Shown: positions 15,789 to 24,584 of the stretch, piece after piece
Layout: each line of letters opens with the position of its first letter
Position numbering within the stretch: position 1 is the stretch's first letter
DNA from: Petrimonas sp. IBARAKI
Lineage (GTDB): Bacteria; Bacteroidota; Bacteroidia; Bacteroidales; Dysgonomonadaceae
Reading direction: 5' to 3'
Length of the DNA: 64,000 bases
Assembly: GCA_002356435.2 (NCBI GenBank)
Contig: AP018040.2
Coordinates: 1,798,001 to 1,862,000, forward strand
Position numbers and translations under genes: made by a program
The notes under the pieces: generated by a model
Told to the model about the DNA's origin: nothing
The model's input: the letters and a program-made list of their open reading frames with translations, nothing else
The model's database searches: none

Positions 15789-16303
15789 TGAAAGCGGTTT
15801 CCATATTCAAAGAGATTTTGCTGTTCGTAATATTGGTATTGTTACAAGTATTGCTGCTTAATCGTATTGCTGTTTTTGGATTGGCTGTGCCTATTCTGTA
15901 TATCTATTTTCTCATAAAACTGCCTTACGGAAGAAACCGGTTCTATGTAATTGTTTCGGGTTTCCTGTTGGGAATTGTTATCGATATTTTTTTGAATACA
16001 CCCGGTATGAATGCTGCTGCCACAACCATTATTGCTACACTGAGAAGCATGGTATTAAACCTGTTTTATCCCAAAAATGAGTACGAAGACCTGGTTCCCG
16101 GTATTCATACGTCAACAGCGGCTTTTGTGAAATTTACAGTAATGATGGTATTGTTGCATCAGACGTTGCTCTTTTTTATCGAAGCCTTCACACTCTTTAA
16201 TTTAACCAGCACCCTTATCCGGATTGGGTCTTCTTCGATACTGACTATTGTCCTGATTCTGGCACTGGATTCCCTATCAATCAGGAGAGAGAAAAGTGGT
16301 TAA
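15788..16303 (+). CDS. mreD: Rod shape-determining membrane protein MreD
   Basis: A 171-residue polytopic membrane protein with about five hydrophobic helices and little else in the way of motifs. Identity rests on size, hydropathy, the LLGIVIDIFLNTPGMNAAAT segment that resembles MreD, and the fixed place between mreC and mrdA. It overlaps mreC by 1 base and mrdA by 8 bases. Confidence 0.88.
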   Translation: MKAVSIFKEILLFVILVLLQVLLLNRIAVFGLAVPILYIYFLIKLPYGRNRFYVIVSGFLLGIVIDIFLNTPGMNAAATTIIATLRSMVLNLFYPKNEYEDLVPGIHTSTAAFVKFTVMMVLLHQTLLFFIEAFTLFNLTSTLIRIGSSSILTIVLILALDSLSIRREKSG

Positions 16304-18218
16304 CAATAACAAGTCATACGAGAAAAGGAAGTATATCATTGCGTCTGTTGTCGTGGTAACGCTATTGGTGTATATTGCACAACTATTTAATTTGCAGATT
16401 CTTAGTCCGGAATATCGAAACTTTGCCGACAGCAACGCTTTTTTCAGAAAAACACTTTATCCGGCACGTGGAGCCATTTATGACAGAAACGGCGAATTGG
16501 TCGTTTTCAATCAGCCCACATACGATGTCATGATGGTTGTCCGTGAAATGAAGCAATTTGACACGCTCGATTTTTGCAATACGCTAAACATCGACAAAGC
16601 AGCTTTTCTACAGCTGGAAGCCGAAATGAAAGACCGGCGAAAAAATCCCGGCTATTCCTCCTATACACCGCAGCTTTTCATGTCGCAACTCGACGTGGAA
16701 GAATACGGCTTGTTGCAGGAGAAATTGTACAAGTTCCCCGGAATTTATATTCAAAACCGGACCGAGCGACAATACAAATATCCTAATATGGGGTTGATAT
16801 TGGGGTACGTGGGCATAGTCGACAAAAACAAGATGGATTCCGACCCGTATTATACACGTACCGATTACGTGGGGAAATCGGGGATCGAACTTTCTCACGA
16901 AGAGGATTTGCGGGGAGAGAAAGGAGTAGAAGTCCTTTTACGCGACGCACACGGGCGCGTACAGGGAAAATACCGCGACGGAGAATTTGACAAATCACCC
17001 GTTTCAGGTCGTGATTTAACGCTGGCCATTGACATTAATTTGCAAGCGTACGGGGAATACCTGATGCAGAACAAAATCGGGTCCATCATTATGATTGAAC
17101 CCAAAACAGGCGAAATCCTTTGTATGGTGGCTGCACCTTCTTATGATCCGTCGATCCTGACCGGAAAAAACTTCAGCCAGAATTACCTTCAACTCGAACA
17201 GGATCCTTACAAGCCGTTGATCAACCGGGCTGTTTCGGGATTGTATCCACCCGGATCCACTTTTAAGCCCTCACAAGGATTGATTTTTCTGGAAGAAGGA
17301 ATCATTACTCCTGATACCCGGTACAGCTGTTTCGGAGGCTATCCGCCATTGGGAGGGCGTCCTGCCTGCCACGGACACGCTTCACCGCTTAGCCTGCAGC
17401 CAGCGCTGGCCACTTCGTGTAACTCGTTTTTCTGTTATGGACTTAACGCCATGTTGAATAACCGTACCAAATACAGCAGTACTATTGAGGCTTTTGAGGT
17501 TTGGAAAGAGCACATGGTTGATCTGGGATTCGGCTATAAAACAGATGTGGATTTACCTTCTGAAAAAAGAGGCTTTATCCCGAACAGCAAATATTATTCA
17601 AATGCATTTAAGAACGATAGATGGGTGGCTCATAACATCATTTCTATTGCTATTGGACAAGGAGAAATATTGGCCACTCCCCTGCAGCTTGCTAATTATA
17701 CGGCGCTAATCGCCAACAGGGGTTATTATCATAAACCGCATGTGGTGAAAGCCAGAAAAGGTGCTCCGTTAGATACGCTCTTCAGTAAACGAAGAGAGTC
17801 GAACATCCGCCGCGAGCATTTTGAACTGACGGTTGCGGGAATGGCCGATGCCGTAACACACGGAACCTGCCGGAGGGCAAATATGGAGCCGTTCTTGACG
17901 GTTTGCGGCAAGACGGGAACAGCCGAAAACCCGCACGGGGAAGATCACTCCCTGTTCATCGGGTTTGCTCCGAAGGACGACCCGAAAGTGGCCATTGCCG
18001 TGATTGTGGAAAACGGCGGCTTTGGAGCCACGAACGCCGTTCCTATTGGAAGATTAATGATGCAGAAGTACTTGATGGGAGAAATTATGCCGCAGGACCA
18101 GGTGTTGGAAAAAACTATTGCCAGCCGGGTGATTTTACCGTTTGCGTACAGAAGAAATGCTTCTGCCCAACGCATAGATTCCACAGCAACTCAAGTTAGA
18201 AATGTACAGAGGAACTAA
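16296..18218 (+). CDS. mrdA: Penicillin-binding protein 2 (elongation transpeptidase)
   Basis: A 640-residue class B penicillin-binding protein that crosslinks peptidoglycan during elongation. After one N-terminal transmembrane helix (about 14-32) comes the dimerisation domain (LYPARGAIYDRNGELV), then the transpeptidase with the active-site STFK at 321-324, SCN at 374-376 and KTG at 539-541. All catalytic residues are present. The start is a GTG inside the end of mreD, which gives the expected short cytoplasmic tail. It overlaps rodA by 17 bases, so PBP2 and RodA are made together. Confidence 0.96.
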   Translation: MVNNNKSYEKRKYIIASVVVVTLLVYIAQLFNLQILSPEYRNFADSNAFFRKTLYPARGAIYDRNGELVVFNQPTYDVMMVVREMKQFDTLDFCNTLNIDKAAFLQLEAEMKDRRKNPGYSSYTPQLFMSQLDVEEYGLLQEKLYKFPGIYIQNRTERQYKYPNMGLILGYVGIVDKNKMDSDPYYTRTDYVGKSGIELSHEEDLRGEKGVEVLLRDAHGRVQGKYRDGEFDKSPVSGRDLTLAIDINLQAYGEYLMQNKIGSIIMIEPKTGEILCMVAAPSYDPSILTGKNFSQNYLQLEQDPYKPLINRAVSGLYPPGSTFKPSQGLIFLEEGIITPDTRYSCFGGYPPLGGRPACHGHASPLSLQPALATSCNSFFCYGLNAMLNNRTKYSSTIEAFEVWKEHMVDLGFGYKTDVDLPSEKRGFIPNSKYYSNAFKNDRWVAHNIISIAIGQGEILATPLQLANYTALIANRGYYHKPHVVKARKGAPLDTLFSKRRESNIRREHFELTVAGMADAVTHGTCRRANMEPFLTVCGKTGTAENPHGEDHSLFIGFAPKDDPKVAIAVIVENGGFGATNAVPIGRLMMQKYLMGEIMPQDQVLEKTIASRVILPFAYRRNASAQRIDSTATQVRNVQRN

Positions 18219-19659
18219 GGAAATACAGGAAAAGGGAAGGGTAGACCGCTTTACTGCGCTTATGTACCTACTCTTTATTGTGCTGGGTTGGTTGAACATT
18301 TATGCGGCCAGTTTCGATCTGGAGAATGCGGTGAGCATGTTCGACCTTTCCGGCCGGGCCGGGATGCAACTTGTTTGGATGGGTACCTCGTTGCTGCTTG
18401 CGTTTGCCCTCCTCAAAATCGATACTTCATTTTACGAAACGTATGCCTTTGTAGCTTACATCGCCGGAATCGCATTGTTGGTCATTACCCTTGTTGTCGC
18501 GCCCGAAATCAAAGGTTCGCGTTCGTGGTTGGTGATAGGTCCGGTACGGTTGCAGCCTGCCGAATTTATGAAGTTTATCATAGCACTTACGCTGGCAAAG
18601 ATTTTCAACGTGTACAATTTCCGTTTGATGGAAAGGAAAAACCTGATCATCGTATTCTCCTTAATTTTTCTTCCGTTGGTGCTGGTGATCCTGCAAAGTG
18701 AAACAGGTACCGCACTGGTTTACCTGAGCCTTATTTTTGTGTTGTACCGTGAGGGATTACCTGGTGGAATCCTTTTCATGGGTGTGGCGGCAATTTTATA
18801 TTTTGTACTGGCCATCCGTTTTTCGGACGTTCAACTGGGGATGTTGTCCGTCGGTGAATTCATCGCAGTTATACTGATTATTGTTTTTGCTGCCGCCATG
18901 GTCTGGAACTACGTAAAACGCCGAGAAACGGCTTTCATCATCATCGGACTAGGATTGATTGTCCTGGCAGCCGGATGGATTATGCATTTTTTTAATCTTC
19001 CTGTCAATCCCGGTTTATTGGCGCTTGTGGCATTAGGATTGGTCGCGGTTTACCTGGCTTACTTGTCGCTTCGGTTTTGGAAAAAGGTTTATTTGTATAT
19101 CTTGTTGTTTGTTGTGGGTTCGTTCGCGTTTGTTGAATCGAGTGAGTATGTTTTTAACGATGTCCTGCAACCGCACCAGCAAATGCGCATCAAGGTAACG
19201 TTGGGAATGGAGCAGGATTTGCGTGGATCGGGTTATCACGTGGGGCAATCGAAAATAGCCATTGGATCGGGCGGGATGTCTGGAAAGGGTTTCTTGAACG
19301 GCACACAAACCAAACTGAAATATGTCCCCGAGCAAGACACCGATTTTATTTTCTGCACGATAGGCGAAGAGTGGGGCTTTATCGGTTCAACCATTATTCT
19401 CCTGCTTTTTGCCGTGTTCATACTGAGGCTTATTTCTTTGGCGGAACGACAGACCACAATCTTTGGCCGCGTGTATGGCTATGGTGTTGTAAGTATATTT
19501 CTGTTCCATTTGCTGGTAAACATCGGAATGGTGATTGGCATTATGCCCGTAATTGGGATCCCGTTGCCATTTTTTAGTTACGGCGGTTCGTCGTTGTGGG
19601 GATTTACCATCTTGTTGTTTATTTTTCTGCGGATAGACAAAGGACGGAAAAGAGCATAA
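18202..19659 (+). CDS. rodA: Rod-shape peptidoglycan glycosyltransferase RodA
   Basis: A 485-residue SEDS-family polymerase that builds glycan strands with PBP2. Typical segments: IKGSRSWLVIGPVRLQPAEF, LQSETGTALVY, and near the end GIPLPFFSYGGSSLWGF. It is over 100 residues longer than E. coli RodA; the extra length is a run of hydrophobic helices between about residues 210 and 310, as commonly seen in Bacteroidota. The last gene of the operon; a weak terminator follows. Confidence 0.95.
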   Translation: MYRGTKEIQEKGRVDRFTALMYLLFIVLGWLNIYAASFDLENAVSMFDLSGRAGMQLVWMGTSLLLAFALLKIDTSFYETYAFVAYIAGIALLVITLVVAPEIKGSRSWLVIGPVRLQPAEFMKFIIALTLAKIFNVYNFRLMERKNLIIVFSLIFLPLVLVILQSETGTALVYLSLIFVLYREGLPGGILFMGVAAILYFVLAIRFSDVQLGMLSVGEFIAVILIIVFAAAMVWNYVKRRETAFIIIGLGLIVLAAGWIMHFFNLPVNPGLLALVALGLVAVYLAYLSLRFWKKVYLYILLFVVGSFAFVESSEYVFNDVLQPHQQMRIKVTLGMEQDLRGSGYHVGQSKIAIGSGGMSGKGFLNGTQTKLKYVPEQDTDFIFCTIGEEWGFIGSTIILLLFAVFILRLISLAERQTTIFGRVYGYGVVSIFLFHLLVNIGMVIGIMPVIGIPLPFFSYGGSSLWGFTILLFIFLRIDKGRKRA

Positions 19660-19702
19660 AAAGTGGATGCACACTAATTTCACAACCGGCATGCATCCTA
19701 TC

Positions 19703-19724
19703 AATTAGAACCTAATTTTTTTTT
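19703..19724 (+). terminator. Terminator after rodA
   Basis: AATTAG (19703-19708) pairs with CTAATT (19712-19717) and runs into nine T residues (19716-19724). A second, G/C-richer dyad, GGATGCA (19665-19671) with TGCATCC (19692-19698), lies just before it. Confidence 0.5.
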
Positions 19725-19809
19725 CAGTTTGGCGGCATTTTTTATGCGTAGCCAGTTAACGTTTCGTTAATTGGTTCATTTTCTTCGACCGCGCTACGGA
19801 AAAAAAGTT

Positions 19810-19817
19810 TAATTTTG
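19810..19817 (+). promoter_or_regulatory. -7 box for the SDR gene
   Basis: TAATTTTG fits TAnnTTTG and sits 17 bases before the ATG at 19834. No clear -33 box. Confidence 0.45.
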
Positions 19818-19833
19818 CTCCAAAATCAAAAAA

Positions 19834-20613
19834 ATGAACCATACTGCATTAATTACGGGTGCGTCGAGGGGGCTTGGTGCTGAGTTTGCCCGGCTGTTCG
19901 CTTCAAAGGGCACAAACCTGATTCTCGTTGCCCGAAGCGAAAAAGAATTGAATGATTTGAAAGATGAATTGGAAAATACATTTAACATATCGGTACGGAC
20001 GATTGCCAAAGACCTGACAAAGCCAGAAAATGTGCGGGCTGTTCACGATGAAATAAAGAACACTGGAATCGAGGTAGATTACTTGGTGAACAACGCAGGG
20101 TTTGGCGATTTTGGATATTTTGCCGATACGGAATGGGTGAGGCATGAGCAGATGATTGATTTGAATATGAAAACATTATCTTATTTTTGTTATCTTTTTG
20201 TTCAGGATTGGATCCCGCGTAAATCAGGAAAAATCTTGAATATTGCATCCACAGCTGCCTTTCAACCGGGCCCGGGGATGTCGGTTTATTTTGCGTCCAA
20301 AGCATACGTGGCAAGCTTCTCACAAGCCATTGCTTACGAATTCCAAAAATACGGTATTACCGTCACTGCACTTTGTCCCGGACCCGTCAGAACCAATTTT
20401 GGGATAGCTGCCCGGATGCAGCACCCAAACGGATTTCTGAAAGACATGAAAACGCCTTTGCCAGGGGAAGTGGTAGCGTTTGGTTATCGTGCCATGATGA
20501 AAGGAAAAACACTGGTTATTCAAGGAGGATTGAATAAATTCGTAGCCAACCTGGTCAGGTTTATTCCGCGCAAATGGCTGATAACCTTTTCCGCAAAAGT
20601 GATTTCCTGGTAA
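19834..20613 (+). CDS. SDR-family NAD(P)-dependent oxidoreductase
   Basis: A 259-residue classical short-chain dehydrogenase. The dinucleotide motif TGASRGLG is at residues 8-15, the NNAG motif near 90, the catalytic Ser in NIASTAAF near 138 and the YFASK catalytic Tyr-Lys near 152-156. CPGPVRTNFG follows as in the family. The Arg after the second turn (ARSEKEL) hints at NADP. The substrate is unknown. The next gene's true start is 53 bases downstream; the pair may be co-transcribed. Confidence 0.88.
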   Translation: MNHTALITGASRGLGAEFARLFASKGTNLILVARSEKELNDLKDELENTFNISVRTIAKDLTKPENVRAVHDEIKNTGIEVDYLVNNAGFGDFGYFADTEWVRHEQMIDLNMKTLSYFCYLFVQDWIPRKSGKILNIASTAAFQPGPGMSVYFASKAYVASFSQAIAYEFQKYGITVTALCPGPVRTNFGIAARMQHPNGFLKDMKTPLPGEVVAFGYRAMMKGKTLVIQGGLNKFVANLVRFIPRKWLITFSAKVISW

Positions 20614-20666
20614 AGAAAAGTACTCGATTGTTAGAAACTGTTTTGAATTTTTTCATGTCCTGTTTT

Positions 20667-21437
20667 ATGATAAACGAAAAAGAGATATTTCAGCGAACTG
20701 AGCTTCTTATGGGAAGCCGTTATTTGGATCTCGCAGCTCGAAAGAGGGTTATTATATTTGGTGTGGGAGGAGTCGGGAGCTGGTGCGCAGAAATGCTGAT
20801 AAGAAGCGGGATTACCCATCTTACGCTGGTGGATTCAGACAGGGTTGCCGTAACCAATATCAACCGGCAGCTGATGGCTACGGTGAAAACTATCGGACAA
20901 GTGAAGGTGGAGGTGTTAAAGGAACGACTGCTCGAAATAAATCCCAATGCCGAAATTGTTTCTATGCAAGTAGTGTATAGTCCGGAGACCGCCGGTTCCT
21001 TTAAGCTCGAATCGTATGATTTCATTATTGATGCTATCGACAGCCTTTCCAATAAAGTTCATCTTATACGTTTAGCCTCGCAAATGCCTGGAGTTTTCTT
21101 TTCATCGATGGGTGCGGCGTTGAAGATTGACCCTTCCTGTATCCGGGTAGATGAGTTTTGGAAAGTGAAAGGTTGTCCCCTGGCTGCCGCACTCCGGACA
21201 AGAATAAAGAAACTTGGCGGGCTGGAAAAAAAATTCCTTTGTGTCTACAGCAATGAAGCGCGTGAAAACAAAGGAGAAAAATCGTTTCTAGAGGAGAGTA
21301 ATGCTCCTGTTTCTCAATGGGATACAAAAAAAGCACGAATTAACGGTACAATGTCTTACCTGCCGGCAATTTTCGGAATGACACTGGCTTCACTTGTGGT
21401 AAAGGATATAGACATTCATTCGGGAGGTGAATCCTGA
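20667..21437 (+). CDS. tcdA: tRNA threonylcarbamoyladenosine dehydratase (ThiF/E1-like)
   Basis: A 256-residue E1-like adenylating enzyme. The Rossmann motif GVGGVGSWCAEML lies near residue 30, followed by DSDRVAVTNINRQL, the ATP-binding signature of the ThiF/MoeB/TcdA group, and DAIDSLSNKVHLI. TcdA cyclises threonylcarbamoyladenosine at position 37 of tRNAs. The size and FSSMGAALKIDPS segment favour TcdA over MoeB or ThiF, and no sulfur-carrier gene is nearby. The ATG at 20667 matches the family N-terminus (EKEIFQRTELLMG); the frame opens further upstream inside the SDR gene. Confidence 0.85.
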   Translation: MINEKEIFQRTELLMGSRYLDLAARKRVIIFGVGGVGSWCAEMLIRSGITHLTLVDSDRVAVTNINRQLMATVKTIGQVKVEVLKERLLEINPNAEIVSMQVVYSPETAGSFKLESYDFIIDAIDSLSNKVHLIRLASQMPGVFFSSMGAALKIDPSCIRVDEFWKVKGCPLAAALRTRIKKLGGLEKKFLCVYSNEARENKGEKSFLEESNAPVSQWDTKKARINGTMSYLPAIFGMTLASLVVKDIDIHSGGES

Positions 21438-21605
21438 AAGTTAACCTTTTTAACCTCCATGTGTTTTTTAACAGATAAGTCTTCTACGATAAAATAAGTC
21501 TTCGGAGTTTTTGAAGTAGACTTACAGATTAAAAGAAAAGATTTTGAGCAATTTTCTTTAAAAGGAAATGTTTTTGTATCTTTCGCCTCAAGATGTTGGA
21601 GAGGA

Positions 21606-22910
21606 ATGAAAGGTATTGTTTGCGCAGTATTGATTTCTTTTTTTATCCCTGTGGCCGGTGCACAAACCCCGATGATAAACAGGGACAGTATTCCGCATTA
21701 TTTTGATCAGGTAAAACAGGCAACACGCGAAAATGTTAAAATATGGGATAAGGACATCTACGGCCCTATTATGCTCATAGAGGAAGGTACCCGTGTAATC
21801 TATGCCAATGAGCCGGACAAAGACAATGTATTGGTGGCAAGGAGGGGTTATTACACGGGAGTCCTGCCCAAAGAAATCAGTTTTCAGAACACTTCGCTCG
21901 ATTGGAACGGAAAAACATGGGCAACAGTCGTTTTGCCGCTTTCACCCAATAAATACCAGCGACTCGATCTTATTACGCACGAACTGTTCCACAGTGCACA
22001 ACTTTCGCTTGGCTTCGATATACGGGGATCAGATAATTATCACCTGGATGAGAAAGACGGCAGGGTATTTCTTCGGCTCGAACTTGAAGCCTTAAAAAAA
22101 GCACTGAGGGCCAGGAGGCTTTCGCTGGCAGAAGAACATTTGCGGAATGCATTGATATTCAGAAAGTATCGTCATCTGGTATACAGCGGATCGCAACTAT
22201 CGGAGAACAAACTGGAATTGCTTGAAGGCCTTGCAACCTACACCGGACAAATGATGAGCGGACGCGATAAATGGCAGTTGCGCGAATACCTCATAGCGAG
22301 ACTGGAAGATTATCCCAACACTCCTTCGTTTGTCAGGTCTTTTGCTTATGAAACTGTGGCGGTGTATGGCTTTTTTCTTTATCAGAAAAACAACAACTGG
22401 AACAAGGGTATTAGCGGAGAAACCGATCTTACAGAATTTTTCGAAGAGGCTTTTGAGTTAGATATGCGAATAGTTTTACCTTCATACGTAAGGCAATTAT
22501 CGGAAGATTATCGCGGCAAGGAAATTCGTGATGAAGAGACTTTACGTAGCGAAAAACACACATTAACACTGAATGAGTTGCGGGATAAGTTTCTGGAAAA
22601 GCCGCGACTTGAAATTAAACTGGAGGATATGAACATGTCGTTCGACCCGGTTAACCCGATTCCCCTGGATGTTGACGAAGGGACGGTTTATCCCACCATT
22701 CGCATAAGCGACAACTGGGGAATCTTGACGGTGACCGGCGGAGGTGCGCTGTTGTCGCCCGGACTAGTATGGGTGGTTGTTTCTGAACCGGTGGAGATCG
22801 GCGAAGATGAAATTACCGGCGAAGGGTGGCGCATTGAGCTGAACAAAGGATATTACCTTGAAAAAAACAATCAGGGGAATTATTTGATGACGAAGAAAAA
22901 AAACGAGTGA
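21606..22910 (+). CDS. Secreted HExxH zinc peptidase-like protein
   Basis: A 434-residue protein with a signal peptide (residues 1-19, ending AGAQ). The zinc motif HELFH is at 125-129 and a third-ligand candidate lies in ELLEGLATYTGQ near residue 207, the arrangement of gluzincin-type metallopeptidases. No known peptidase family comes to mind for the rest. The C-terminal about 85 residues (VYPTIRISDNWGILTVTGGG) look like a separate beta domain. Probably active in the periplasm or outside. A near-consensus -7 box (TATCTTTC, about 21580) precedes it. 21438-21605 otherwise shows only a repeated AAGTCTTC. Confidence 0.65.
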   Translation: MKGIVCAVLISFFIPVAGAQTPMINRDSIPHYFDQVKQATRENVKIWDKDIYGPIMLIEEGTRVIYANEPDKDNVLVARRGYYTGVLPKEISFQNTSLDWNGKTWATVVLPLSPNKYQRLDLITHELFHSAQLSLGFDIRGSDNYHLDEKDGRVFLRLELEALKKALRARRLSLAEEHLRNALIFRKYRHLVYSGSQLSENKLELLEGLATYTGQMMSGRDKWQLREYLIARLEDYPNTPSFVRSFAYETVAVYGFFLYQKNNNWNKGISGETDLTEFFEEAFELDMRIVLPSYVRQLSEDYRGKEIRDEETLRSEKHTLTLNELRDKFLEKPRLEIKLEDMNMSFDPVNPIPLDVDEGTVYPTIRISDNWGILTVTGGGALLSPGLVWVVVSEPVEIGEDEITGEGWRIELNKGYYLEKNNQGNYLMTKKKNE

Positions 22911-22917
22911 TTTTTCT

Positions 22918-22925
22918 TATCTTTG
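22918..22925 (+). promoter_or_regulatory. -7 box for the AlaX-like gene
   Basis: TATCTTTG, a perfect TAnnTTTG box, puts transcription start near 22932. This supports the ATG at 22942 and excludes an in-frame TTG at 22930. Confidence 0.5.
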
Positions 22926-22941
22926 TGCTTTGAAACGGATT

Positions 22942-23397
22942 ATGGAACTTGAGCTTAACGGACACAACAAACAGGAATACCCTCCCATGCACACTACGGA
23001 ACATATTCTTAACCAGACAATGGTAAGGATGTTCGGTTGTGCCCGCTCGAAAAATACACACATAGAACGGAAGAAAAGCAAAGCCGATTATTTTTTGTCT
23101 CAATCGCCCACCCCTGAACAAGTACAGGCCATTGAGGCGGGCGTAAACGAGATTATCGGCCGTCATCTGCCCGTTTCAGAAGAATTTTTACCGGTCTCAG
23201 CGGCAGCAGAGATAGTGGATTTATCAAAACTTCCCGATAATGTATCAGAAACATTGCGTATTGTCAGGGTAGGTGACTATGATGTTTGCGCCTGCATCGG
23301 TTCACATGTTGGAAACACATCGGAAATCGGGCGTTTTGAAATTATTAGCCACGATTTTAGCGATGGAAGGTGGCGGATAAGGTTCAAATTGTGGTAG
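22942..23397 (+). CDS. AlaX-like alanyl/threonyl-tRNA editing-domain protein
   Basis: A 151-residue protein that keeps the four zinc ligands of the editing (SAD) domain of alanyl- and threonyl-tRNA synthetases: HTTEH (His17, His21) and CxxxH (Cys118, His122, in CIGSHV). The domain normally removes wrongly attached amino acids from tRNA, here in trans. It is shorter than most AlaX proteins and lacks the N-terminal barrel, which suggests a reduced type. The amino acid it edits cannot be told. mtgA starts 7 bases after its stop, so the two share a transcript. Confidence 0.7.
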   Translation: MELELNGHNKQEYPPMHTTEHILNQTMVRMFGCARSKNTHIERKKSKADYFLSQSPTPEQVQAIEAGVNEIIGRHLPVSEEFLPVSAAAEIVDLSKLPDNVSETLRIVRVGDYDVCACIGSHVGNTSEIGRFEIISHDFSDGRWRIRFKLW

Positions 23398-23404
23398 AGA
23401 AGTC

Positions 23405-24094
23405 ATGAAAAAAATACCTCGTATCTTCGGTAAAATAGTGCTTTTTTTCTTTCTCTGGAGCGTAGTATCCGTGATAGGGTACAGGTTTGTCCCTGTCTAT
23501 TTTACTCCACTGATGGGAATAAGAATGACGGAACAGATCGCAGAGGGGAGAAAGCCTGAGGTTAAGCACAAATGGGTTTCGTACACACGTATTTCGAATA
23601 ATATGAAACGTGCTGTTGTCGCCTCGGAAGACCAGCGTTTCTTTAATCACAACGGCTTCGACAAGGTGGAAATTAAAAAAGCCCTCAAAGAGAATAAAAC
23701 CCGTAAACGTCCCCGGGGAGCAAGCACCATCAGTCAGCAAACGGCTAAAAACGTGTTTCTCTGGCCCCGGTCGTCGTGGCTGAGAAAAGGATTGGAAGCC
23801 TATTTCACAGTTTTAATTGAATTTTTCTGGACAAAGGAACGTATTTTGACGGTCTACCTGAACTGTATGGAGGTGGGTGACGGGATTTATGGCGTGGAAG
23901 CGGTTGCCCATGAACATTTCAATACTACGGCGGAGAAACTTTCGGCTTCACAGTCGGCATTGGTGGCCGCAACATTGCCTAATCCGCTGAAATTTAGCTC
24001 AAAAAAACCGTCTTCATATATCAGGCAACGGCAATCGCATATCCTCCGGCAAATGCGTACAGTACAACTTCCTCCGGCTTCGGAAAAGAAGTGA
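23405..24094 (+). CDS. mtgA: Monofunctional peptidoglycan glycosyltransferase
   Basis: A 229-residue GT51 enzyme polymerising lipid II at the outer face of the inner membrane. One N-terminal transmembrane helix (about 10-28) is followed by the GT51 motifs SEDQRFFNHNGFD (catalytic Glu in ED, near residue 77), RPRGASTISQQTAKN and WTKERILTVYLNCMEVG. No transpeptidase domain is present, which gives the monofunctional assignment. It follows the AlaX-like gene by 7 bases. Confidence 0.93.
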   Translation: MKKIPRIFGKIVLFFFLWSVVSVIGYRFVPVYFTPLMGIRMTEQIAEGRKPEVKHKWVSYTRISNNMKRAVVASEDQRFFNHNGFDKVEIKKALKENKTRKRPRGASTISQQTAKNVFLWPRSSWLRKGLEAYFTVLIEFFWTKERILTVYLNCMEVGDGIYGVEAVAHEHFNTTAEKLSASQSALVAATLPNPLKFSSKKPSSYIRQRQSHILRQMRTVQLPPASEKK

Positions 24095-24245
24095 CTCTTC
24101 TTTTCATCAAATCATTTTGTCCCGATTTTGAGAAAAAAAATAAAAGGGTTACTTTTACGGTTCTTTATAGAAACGGACTCAGGCAATAATCAAGCTTATA
24201 CCAATAACGCTGATTACAGAACGCGCCTGGCTGTTTAAACGATAT

Positions 24246-24584
24246 ATGAACGAAGGTGAAAAAAAAGTGGTGAACAAGATGATGGCCATCTATTGTAGGG
24301 CGAATCATAAACATGTGACGGGACTGTGTGAAGAATGTACCGTACTGAAAAATTATGCAATGAAACGGCTTGAAAATTGCCCTTTCGGTGAAAAAAAACC
24401 TACCTGCGGATCCTGCACTGTTCATTGCTATAAAAACGATATGCGATTGAAAATAAAAGAAGTAATGCGATTTTCAGGCCCCAGAATGCTGTTTTGGCAT
24501 CCCATAGATGCTGTCCGGCATTTCTACAAAGAATACAGGCGGGATCGCTTCTCTTCGGTTGCTGAAAAATCTTTCCGGAAATAA
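24246..24584 (+). CDS. ygbA: YgbA-like nitrous-oxide/NO-associated cysteine protein
   Basis: A 112-residue cysteine-rich protein matching the YgbA family, named for genes with NO-responsive promoters. Seven cysteines lie at about residues 17, 28, 31, 45, 54, 57 and 61, in CEEC, CPFG and CGSC settings, which could bind metal or an iron-sulfur cluster. The tail HPIDAVRHFYKEYR is typical. In enterobacteria YgbA belongs to the NO-stress regulon. The next gene starts on the very next base, so the two are tightly coupled. 24095-24245 upstream shows no clear promoter. Confidence 0.82.
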   Translation: MNEGEKKVVNKMMAIYCRANHKHVTGLCEECTVLKNYAMKRLENCPFGEKKPTCGSCTVHCYKNDMRLKIKEVMRFSGPRMLFWHPIDAVRHFYKEYRRDRFSSVAEKSFRK

